A DNA stretch of 64,000 nt, taken from the NCBI GenBank assembly GCA_030068075.1, contig CM057826.1:116522746-116586745 (forward strand), read 5' to 3'. Origin of the DNA: Paguma larvata (Eukaryota; Chordata; Mammalia; Carnivora; Viverridae). Below, in pieces: positions 55,961 through 64,000 of the stretch. Each line of letters starts with the position of its first letter. The stretch's first letter is position 1. A program made the translations under genes and the position numbers. Below the pieces are notes generated by a model. The model did no database searches, was not told where the DNA came from, and worked only from the letters and a program-made list of their open reading frames with translations.

Positions 55961-57605
55961 ACATAAATGAGTAAAACTTAAAAGGGAGAAATAGAAAAAA
56001 TTAAGGGCACTAAAAGCTAGTGCTTTGAAAATTAATAAAATTAGAAAATCAATAAATTGACAAACTCTAACAAGACGGACAATCCAATATCTACAGTGAA
56101 ACAGGGAGTATCACTACACACCCAACAGACATTAAAAGGAATATAAGGGAATATTATGAACTATATGCATGTAAACGCAACAATTTATTTACTTATTTAC
56201 TTATGAATGAATGAATGAATGAATGAATGAATGAGAGGCAGAGAGAGCAAGAGAGAAAACCAAAGCAGGATTCACATTCACGTAGCCTGACAAGGGGCTC
56301 GATCCACAACCCTGGGATTAAGACCTGAACCAAAATCAAGAGTCAGACACCCAAATGACTGAGCCACCCAGGCACCCCTAAAGTCAACAATTTAAATAAA
56401 ATGGACCAACTGCTACAAACAAAATGCTAAAAAAAAAAATCACTACTATATTCACCCAATATGAAATAGATAATCTAAATAGTCCTATGGCTAGCAGACA
56501 AATTGAATACATAGTTTTAAAAATTCCGAAAAAGAAATCTCCAGGCCCAGATGGCTTCACTGGAGAATTCTTCCAGATTTTTAAAGAAAAATTAACACCA
56601 ATCCTACACAATCTCTTTCAGAAAAGGGGAGAAGACACTTTCTAATTCATTTCATGAAGCCAGTTTTGCTGATTTCAAAGCTAGACAGATGCAACACGAA
56701 AAAAATTACAAACCAAGATTCCTCATAAATATAAATACAAAATCCTGAATAAAATATTAGTAAATGGAATTCAGTAATGTATAAAAAGAAGTATACACCA
56801 CGACCAAGTGCAGCTTACTTGAGGGACACAAGGGTATCCACTATTTGAAAAATAATTAATGTTATTCACCATATCAACAAGGTAAAAAAGAAAAGTGATA
56901 CAATCATATACAATGGTACAGAAAAAGCATGAAGCAAAATTGAAAATCCATTCATGATTTTAAAAAAAATTCAGTAAACTACGAACAGAGATCTTCCTCA
57001 AGTTAATAGAGAATTGACATAAACCTGCAGTAAACATGATACTTAAGAGTGAAAGATTAAATTTCCCCTCCTTAGATCAAGAACAAAGCAAAGACGTCCA
57101 CTCTAACCATTCTTAGTCAATATAATACTAGAAGTTCCAGTCAGTGCAGTAAGGCAAAAAAACAGAAAGAAAAGACATACAGATTAAAAGGAAGAAATAA
57201 TACTGTCCCTATGTGCAGGTGGCACAATTGTGTACAAAGAAAATCTCAAAAGAATGTATTAAACTCCCAGAACTCCTAAGTGACTTCAGCAAGGTCACAG
57301 GATTCAAGGTCAACATATGAACATCTATTTCATTTCTATATACTCTGAACACGTAGAAATTGAAATTTAAAATTCAATACAATTTCCAATTACTTGAAAA
57401 ATGAAATTCTTAGGTATAACTAATAAAATACACATAGAACTTACATAATGAAACTTTAAAAATGCTGATGAAAGAAATAATGTTTATAGTTCAGAAGGCT
57501 CAACATAGTAAAGATATCCATTCTTCCCTACCTTCACTTTCATCTCTAGGTTTAACACAATTCTTCAAAATATGAACTAGATGTTTTTTGTACTACTGAC
57601 AAACA
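55961..57605 (+). mobile_element. L1 ORF2 reverse-transcriptase relic, + strand
   Basis: Segments of L1 ORF2 can be read with frame changes. KSPGPDGFTGEFFQIFKE and LTPILHNLFQK at 56424-56645 are from the reverse-transcriptase domain; further on are H-D-Q type and FDKI-like parts and SISISIYTLNT-like sequence. Stops and shifts show it is dead. A CanSINE lies at 56188-56378. Confidence 0.8.
56188..56378 (-). mobile_element. CanSINE with GAAT microsatellite, - strand
   Basis: End GAGCCACCCAGGCACCCC and GGGGCTCGATCCACAACC. It contains (GAAT)n at about 56205-56233 in the T-rich end. Duplication TAAANNCAACAATTTA at 56172-56187 and 56379-56394. Confidence 0.94.
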
Positions 57606-57609
57606 TAAG

Positions 57610-57830
57610 GTGGCGCCTAGGTGGCTCAGTCAGTTAAGCTTCTGACTCGATTTCAGCTCAGGTCATCATCTCACAGTTCGTGAGTTTGAGCCCCATGCTG
57701 GGCTCTGCACAGAGTCTGCTTGGGATTCTCTCCCTCTCCCTCTCTCTGCCCCTCCCCTGCCTGCACTCCCTCTCTCTCTCTCCCTCGAAATAAAAAAAAA
57801 AAAAAAAATTTAAAAAATTAAAAAAAAATT
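57610..57830 (+). mobile_element. CanSINE, + strand
   Basis: GTGGCGCCTAGGTGGCTCAG, CAGTTCGTGAGTTTGAGCCC, a long CT-rich part and an A17 tail. Confidence 0.95.
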
Positions 57831-57841
57831 AAACGTACATA

Positions 57842-58010
57842 TAGGGCCTCGGGGTGGCCTGACTTTGGTCATGATCCCAAGGTTGTGGAATCAAGCCCCA
57901 TGTCAGGCTTTACACTGAGCATGAAGCCTGCTTGAGATTCTCTCTCTCTTTCTCTCTCTGTCTCTTTCTCTACCCCACTACCCCACTCACACTCTCTAAA
58001 AATTAAAATG
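57842..58010 (+). mobile_element. CanSINE with shortened head, + strand
   Basis: AGGGCCTCGGGGTGGCCTGA has lost part of the usual head; GGTCATGATCCCAAGGTTG, CATGAAGCCTGCTTGAG and a CT-rich end follow. Confidence 0.85.
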
Positions 58011-58029
58011 AAAAAACACTTTTAGCTAA

Positions 58030-59000
58030 AAAAAACACAATGAGATAGTACAACATACCCACTAGAATAGCTAAAATTAAAAAGTTTACCAACAGGAAGC
58101 ATTGGTAAGAACATGGAGTAAGTAGAGTTGTCACACAATGCTTATGAGAGTGTAAAGTACTAACACTTGGAAAAAGTTTTGTAGCTTCTTAAAAGCTAAA
58201 TATAGATTTCCCAAGTTTTATGATCCACCAATTGTGCTTTTAGGCATTTACTTGAGAAACTAAAAATATGCCCACAAAAATATTTTTACATAAATGTTTA
58301 CATCATCTTAATTAAGAAAAACACCAGGGGTGCCTGGGTGGCTCACTCTGTTAACCGTCGGACTTCGGCTCAGGTCACAATCTCATCGTTTGCGAGTTTG
58401 AGTCCTGCATTGGGCTCTATGCTGATGGCTCAGAGCCTGGAGCCTGCTTCAGATTCTGTGTCTCCCTCTTTCTCTGCTTCTCCCCTGCTCATACTCTATC
58501 TCTCTCTCAAAAATAAATAAACATTAAAAAAAAATTTTTTTAAAACAGTAACACCAAACTGGGAACAACTCAAATGTCCATTAACAAGTAAATGTATAAA
58601 CAAATTGATGTATCTCTATGATGCATTATCAAATAGCAATTAAAAACAAACAAACTAATGACACAGAGGTGAATGAATTTCAAAACATGTAGAACAAAAG
58701 AAAGCAGACACAAAAGAGTACATGTTGTAGGATTCTATTTAGAAGAAATTCTGGAAGAGACAAAACTAATTTATGGTGACAGAAAGCAGACCAGTGGTTC
58801 CCTAGATCCAGTGATGTGGGGGATTGATTGTGAAGGGGCATGACAAAGCTTTTGAAGGTTATAAAAGTATTTTATAATTTGATTGTACAAATGGTTTCGC
58901 AGGTGTAAACACTTATCAAAAGTAAATGAGCTGTTTAATTGTTAAAGGTACATTTTATTATAAATAAATTATACCACAGTAAAGCCAATTAAAAATTGTT
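58030..59000 (+). mobile_element. L1M-type 3' end, + strand, split by a CanSINE
   Basis: AATGAGATAGTACAACATACC, ACTGGGAACAACTCAAATG, AGTACATGTTGTAGGATTC, GACCAGTGGTTCCCTAGATC and AATTATACCACAGTAAAG follow L1M. The CanSINE at 58327-58543 interrupts it. Confidence 0.85.
58327..58543 (+). mobile_element. CanSINE, + strand
   Basis: Head GGGGTGCCTGGGTGGCTCAC, GGAGCCTGCTTCAGATTC and tail AAAAATAAATAAACATTAAA. Confidence 0.96.
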
Positions 59001-59003
59001 TTA

Positions 59004-59210
59004 GAGGCACCTGGGTGGCTCAGTTGGTTAAGCGTCTGACTCATGGTTTCAGCTCAGGTCATGATCTCACAAGTTCATGAGGTTAAACCTGGCATCGATC
59101 TCTGTGTTGACAGGGCAGGACCCGCTGGGGATTCCCTCTCTCTCTTCCCCTCTCTCTTCCCCTCCCCTGTTCATATTCTATCTCAAAATAAAATAAACTT
59201 AAAAATTTTA
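59004..59210 (+). mobile_element. CanSINE, + strand
   Basis: GAGGCACCTGGGTGGCTCAG, TTGGTTAAGCGTCTGACTC and tail CTCAAAATAAAATAAAC. Confidence 0.95.
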
Positions 59211-59790
59211 TACAGGCATTCCTTACTTTTGCACAGCTGTGCAGGACTGTGAAAATAAACCATGCAAATGGACACTTCAAAGTCATCTTGACAATCAATA
59301 TAGGAAATTAGAACGGCTCCATAACCTTTAAAAATGTTTATGAGAACATTAAAAACTCTTACATGGAAGTAAAAAAACAATAGTAAAACTAGTATTTATT
59401 TAGTACATTATAATGAGACATTAAGAACTGCTGAGAATTAAAGGGTTGGCTTCTTTTCATCATATAATTTACAATACAGAGCAAACATCTTTTCCATGCC
59501 TTGGAAAACTGTCATACCCTTTTTTAAATTTTGATCAGCTTCTAGTATTTTATGTATCCTTTGAGCTTTCTACGTCATGAAATATCTCCAAGAGTTCCTA
59601 TAATGTGAAGTTTTTTTGTTGGTGTCATTTTTTTCTGGACATTTTCATCCTTTTTGTCACAACCACTTTCCTAACTTATGCCAGTAAGTTCACCTTCACA
59701 AAACTCCTTTGGCTACATGTCTAGAGACTCTTAAAGGCAGGAGTATCGACACCTCCACTGTCAGCTATTTATTCTATAATTCCATTTTTA

Positions 59791-60067
59791 AATTTTTTTT
59801 GTTTGTTTATTTTGAGAGAGAGAGAGAGAGAGAATCCCAAGTAAGTTCCATGCTGTCAGCATGAAGCCCAGTGTGGGGCTCTATCCCATGAACCATGACG
59901 TCCTGACCTGAGCTGAAATCAAAAGTTGGATGCTCAACGGACTGAGCCACCCAGGGGCCCCTTAAAGATTTTATTTTTAAATAATCTTTACACCCAACAT
60001 GAGGCTTGAACTCACAACCCCAAGATCAAGAGTCACGTGCTTTAATGACAGAGCCAGGCAGGAGTCC
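59791..60067 (-). mobile_element. Tandem short-long CanSINE pair within one target duplication, - strand
   Basis: Read on the - strand, a short CanSINE (head GGGACTCCTGCCTGGCTC, tail AAATAAAATCTTT) is joined straight to a long CanSINE (GGGGCCCCTGGGTGGCTCAG). One perfect 17-bp duplication CTATAATTCCATTTTTA flanks the pair (59774-59790, 60068-60084). No extra copy of the short tail follows the long copy. Confidence 0.92.
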
Positions 60068-60634
60068 CTATAATTCCATTTTTATTCAAGTTGAATTTCA
60101 TTGACTCCATTATCACTTTTGTTTCTTTGCTGCATTTTTATTTTGGTAGTCAACTTCCCCTACACATTTTTGTAAAATGTCATATGGGTTTATCTCTGAG
60201 AGACAAGAAGGCAACACAACTACATGCTTTGCTGTCTGTGCATAAACTAAATAACAGATTCATAGTAACCAATCTCTGACAGAAAGCAAACATGTGATTG
60301 GTTACCAATCATGGTGTTTATCTGTCATATGCAAAGTAGTTTGTGGACTAAAGGGCTAACAGTGACACTTATACCTTAAGCAATTACTCGGAGAAAATGT
60401 CATGGGAACTGAAATTTGAACTCTTTTTAGGAGAATGGTGTTATTTAAGTCATATGTATTTATGTGTATAAACACACACACATATGAGAATGATAAAGAG
60501 AATAAAAAGAATAAAGGAAAGGCAGCAAAATATAAATTAACAACAGTTAAGTCTGGATAAAGGTATATAATTGTGTAATTCTTGAAAGTCTCCTGTAAAT
60601 TTGAAATTATTTCAGAATAGTTAAAAAGAAAACT

Positions 60635-61480
60635 TGCTGTGAAGGCACCTATCAAAATTACAAACCTACTTACTCTTTGACCCAGCAATTCCACTTTTGG
60701 GAGTCCATCCTACATATATACTGCCACGCACAAAAGACAAGACTACTCAAGGCAGCTGTTTGTAATATTCAAAGACGGAGAACTTTCCAAGTATGACTTT
60801 ATTTACCAGGAGACTGATAAATAGCACAGGGGAATACCAAGCAGCTGTTTAAAATAAAAACCTTTCTTATGCATTAATATGGAAAGACTTTTAAAAGATA
60901 CATTGTAGAGTAATGAAATCAAGAAACAGAACAGTGTATGTTATCCTTTTTTGTAAGAAAAGTAGGGAAAATATATACCCATATTTGCCCCTATCTGTAT
61001 AAAGAAATGCTTAAAAGATACCTAAGAAACTAATAAAATGTATCTTGGCAGGAAGAAACGGGGGCACAAGAAGAGTAGGAGAGGAATGGGAATTAGACAA
61101 TATATACATAATGTGCAACCATTTCATTTTTGAACCATGTTAACTATGTTTCTTGTTACAAAAGAAAATTACTAAGATTGAGGTAGATGGCAGAACTATT
61201 AGGACTCCAATGAAAAGGTGTCCCTAAAATATTATTAGTTGGGAAAAAGCAAGACACTGAACAGTATACTTACTATAAAATGATTCCTGTTGTGCAAAAA
61301 AGCACACATGTATTTACATATACCAAAAAATGCTTGGAAGTATACATAATCAGATATTAACACTACTGACCTCTTAACCGACTGAGCCACCCAGGCACCC
61401 CACTACTGACCTCTTAGATGTGGGTCTGGAGGCAACTGTGGGTGGTGGGAATCTGATGTTTTATTTTTTTATCACTTTTT
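60635..61480 (+). mobile_element. Old L1 3' region, + strand
   Basis: CTTTGACCCAGCAATTCCAC, CTACATATATACTGCCACGC, GGAATACCAAGCAGCTGTTT and TACCTAAGAAACTAATAAAATG follow an old L1 3' UTR. The tiny SINE remnant at 61377-61400 lies in it. Confidence 0.7.
61377..61400 (-). mobile_element. 24-bp CanSINE head remnant with perfect duplications
   Basis: ACCGACTGAGCCACCCAGGC plus ACCC is the CanSINE 5' head on the - strand. It lies between perfect 16-bp repeats CACTACTGACCTCTTA at 61361-61376 and 61401-61416. Body and A tail are gone. Confidence 0.92.
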
Positions 61481-61812
61481 AATTTTTAAAGATTTTATTA
61501 AAAAAATTTTTTTAACGTTTATTTTTGAGAGAGAGGAAGAGAGCAAGCAGGGGAGTGGCAGAGAGAGGGAGACAGAGATTCCCAAGCAGGCTCCATGCTG
61601 TTAGTGCAGAGCCTGATGTGGGGCTCAAACTCACAAACCATGAGATTATGACCTGAGCTGAAACCAAGAGTCAGATGCTTAACTGACTGAGTCTCTCAGG
61701 TGCCCCAAGATTTTATTTTTTAAAATAACCTCGACACCCAAAGTAAGGATCAAATATAAACCCTGAGGTCAAGAGTTGCCTGCTCTACCAACTGAGGCAG
61801 CAAGGCGCCTCC
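61480..61812 (-). mobile_element. Short CanSINE carrying a long CanSINE in its tail, - strand
   Basis: The long copy (61500-61706, end GTCTCTCAGGTGCCCC) sits in the tail of a short copy whose remainder is 61707-61812 (AACTGAGGCAGCAAGGCGCC). AAGATTTTATT occurs on both sides of the long copy (61489-61499, 61707-61717). Confidence 0.9.
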
Positions 61813-61935
61813 TTTTATATCTTTTTAAATTGGAGTATTTTTTATATACAACGAAAATCGAGTATCTTGAATTTAATGCATTTGGGCAAATGTATACACC
61901 CATATAATTTACCACTCTATCAAAATATGGAAAAA

Positions 61936-62129
61936 AAATAAAGTTTATTTATTTATTTTGAGAGTGAGAACAGAAAGGGCAATGGGGGTAAAGAGAGAGA
62001 ATCCGAAGCAGGCTCCACACTGTCAGCACAGAGCCCAACGTAAGACTTGAACTCAGTAACCCAGAGATCATGACCTAAGCTAAGATCAAGAGTCAGATGC
62101 TTAAACCACTGAGCCACCCAAATGCCCCA
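61936..62129 (-). mobile_element. CanSINE, - strand
   Basis: AAGCAGGCTCCACACTGTCAG, GAGATCATGACCTAAGC and end GAGCCACCCAAATGCCCC. TATGGAAAA flanks on both sides. Confidence 0.94.
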
Positions 62130-62224
62130 AGTATGGAAAATGTTTATCCCTTAATGGAGAGAAGTTCTAACATTATTAACACTGCCGGTTACAACTTAAA
62201 ATGATTAATTACCATTAATTTATT

Positions 62225-62400
62225 CAGGAAATATTCATTTAGAGCTTAATAATGTCAAGCACTGTTCCAGGTCTTAAATATACATCACGGAAAAAAAATA
62301 AATCCTTGCTATGAAGGAGCCTGTATTCTTGTTACGGAGAGAAACCCGTTGAGGAAGAAGCAAATATATGTCAGATGAAAGTCATAAAAAAAATTTAGTA
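62225..62400 (-). mobile_element. L2 relic, - strand
   Basis: GTCAAGCACTGTTCCAGGTC, CTTGCTATGAAGGAGCCTG and AGTCATAAAAAAAATTTAG read as the reverse L2 3' end. A similar piece lies at about 63205-63270. Confidence 0.65.
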
Positions 62401-63279
62401 TCATTTTTAACATGGTTACTAAGAACCAACCCTAAGTGATGTTTAAGGTATGTGTGGGTTTATCTTCCAAGTGTATTTGTATTACTAAAATTCAACACTT
62501 TTATTATTGTTGCTATGTATCTCTTATCCTAAACATTCCTTATTTGAAATTATACTGTTTGTAACTCGATAACGGATGGTAAAAAAAACTACCAGGCTTA
62601 AAAACATGCATGAAAAATATACAATCAAGTGAAAGAAAATTAAGCAACAAGAATTTAAAACATCCTGGTAAATTATAATCCAAACAATTCTAGAGACAGG
62701 AAAGAACTGGGCGCCAGAGCTAATGCGAAAAGCACGGTGACCATGAACTAAACAATAAGGTTCTCTGGGTGCTGGATGTCTCGAACAGTGAACAAGAAAG
62801 CAGAAAGAAAAATTTAAAAAAGGGATGGCACAGTAATGAGTCGAAAAACATACCAGTGTAGAGCTACTAGGAAGCTTATCATGCTCAGCCTGGTGAGGAT
62901 CTACCATCTGAATAGCCTATCACAATGGAAGAAATCAGAGTAAAAGAATGGTTACTATATCAACCACCTTCTTAATATCTGGTCTTGGATGTTTCACAGA
63001 ATCTCAAACATGTTTACAACTCAAATCCTAATTTCTCTGTGATCTACTCTTCTCTAGTCTTCCACAACTCACTAAATGGTACCTTTGTCCATCCAGTTCC
63101 TTAATTCACAAATCTGGAAATGAATCTTAATCCCCCTTCTCTGTCAACCACTGTATTTCTTCAGTTAACGGTATTTAATTGTAAATCTACCAGCCAGGCA
63201 ATGATATTTCCAGACACTAAAGAATATAATAAAGGAAACAGTCCCTGACCTTATGGAGCCTACATTCCACCATTCCACT

Positions 63280-64000
63280 ACTGTCTGCGTGAATCTATTT
63301 CCTAAATATATCTCCAATCCATCCATTTGTTTCTATAGCCACTGTCTTCCCTTTAATCCAATCCAGCACCATTTTTCACCAGAAACATTGCCATGGTCTC
63401 CCATCTATTTTCCCTACTTTCATTTACAATCCTCATAAATCAGTCTGCCACACAGCAGCCAGAGAAATCTTTTTAAAAATTCAAACCATATCTTGTCAAT
63501 GACCTGTTTAAAACTTTTCAAAAGCTTCTAGGGGCGCCTGGGTGGCTCAGTTGGTTAAGCGGCCGACTTCAGCTCAGGTCATGATCTCACAGTCTGTGAG
63601 TTCAAGCCCCGTGTCGGGCTCTGTGCTGACAGCTCAGAGCCTGGAGCCTGCCTCAGATTCTGTATCTCCCTCTTTCTCTTTCTCTGCCCTTCCCCTGCTC
63701 ATACTCTATCACTATGTCTCTCAAAAATAAATAAACGTTAAAAAAAAATTAAAAAAAAAAAAGCTTCTATATACAAAAGCACTTAGTATAAAATCCAGAA
63801 TCTTTAATATGGCTTACAGGACTCTGCCTGTACCTCATCTACTTATTTAACATTTTTAGCTTCCCTAGCCTTTTTCACTTGCTCATTTTTCTGGAAGGAC
63901 CTTTACACACACTATTTCTTCTGCCAGACAATTTCTTCTTTAATCTCCTTGTCACCTAGCTAACTTCTACTCATCTTTCCCATCCCATGCTAAATTTATC
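63280..64000 (+). mobile_element. L2 relic, + strand, split by a CanSINE, runs off the window
   Basis: CACAGCAGCCAGAGAAATC, AATGACCTGTTTAAAAC, then after the CanSINE AGTATAAAATCCAGAATC, GGCTTACAGGACTCTGCC and TTCTTCTGCCAGACAAT are L2 landmarks in order. Confidence 0.8.
63531..63758 (+). mobile_element. CanSINE, + strand (well preserved)
   Basis: GGGGCGCCTGGGTGGCTCAG, GGAGCCTGCCTCAGATTC and tail AAAAATAAATAAACGTTAAA. Perfect 11-bp duplication AAAAGCTTCTA at 63520-63530 and 63759-63769, inside an L2. Confidence 0.97.

Noticed and set aside
56424..56645. Possible reverse-transcriptase gene
   Set aside because: The sequence is an L1 ORF2 fragment with stops and frame changes on both sides; a dead LINE, not a separate gene.

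Overview
This is a vertebrate nuclear locus from a carnivoran, most likely a felid. Two genes identify it: the 3' end of DIAPH1 (formin mDia1) on the + strand, and the 3' end of the gamma-protocadherin cluster (PCDHGC3, PCDHGC4, PCDHGC5 and the three shared constant exons) on the - strand. They converge tail to tail, as on human 5q31. The species call rests on about two dozen tRNA-Lys-derived CanSINE insertions in both orientations (head GGGGCGCCTGGGTGGCTCAG, CT-rich middle, AAATAAA tail) plus a carnivore-type L1 3' end. That these are felid and not other feliform copies is inference. Layout, left to right: 1-8.0 kb holds the last intron-exon-intron-exon of DIAPH1 with its 3' UTR. 8.0-10.06 kb is the gap between the two gene ends. 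10.06-12.07 kb is PCDHG constant exon 3 and the shared 3' UTR. Constant exon 2 is at 17.8 kb and constant exon 1 at 25.9 kb. The large variable exons follow: C5 (28.8-31.3 kb), C4 (32.9-35.3 kb) and C3 (41.1-43.5 kb). From 43.6 kb to the right end I see no gene. It is the region upstream of C3, filled with L1, HAL1, L2 and MIR relics, CanSINEs and one DCAF13 processed pseudogene. How the genes work: each variable exon has its own promoter and encodes a signal peptide, six cadherin repeats, a membrane segment and a private cytoplasmic part. It ends in phase 0 at a donor site, from which it is spliced to constant exons 1-3. Those add a common 124-residue tail ending in a lysine-rich motif. Read this way the products are C5 944 aa, C4 938 aa and C3 934 aa, all with every splice site GT/AG and the frame closed. 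The C3 promoter carries a CGCT-core element about 190 bp upstream of its ATG; I find no such core upstream of C4 or C5. A textbook CTCF motif lies in the shared 3' UTR, pointing toward the promoters. DIAPH1 contributes its autoregulatory DAD helix and basic patch. I found no undescribed system of genes. What merits a second look is mostly structural: tandem short-long CanSINE pairs, a 24-bp SINE remnant with intact target-site duplications, a compound inverted repeat that looks like a template-switch scar, the CTCF candidates, G-rich tracts near gene ends, and an Arg-to-Trp change in a calcium-site motif of PCDHGC3.
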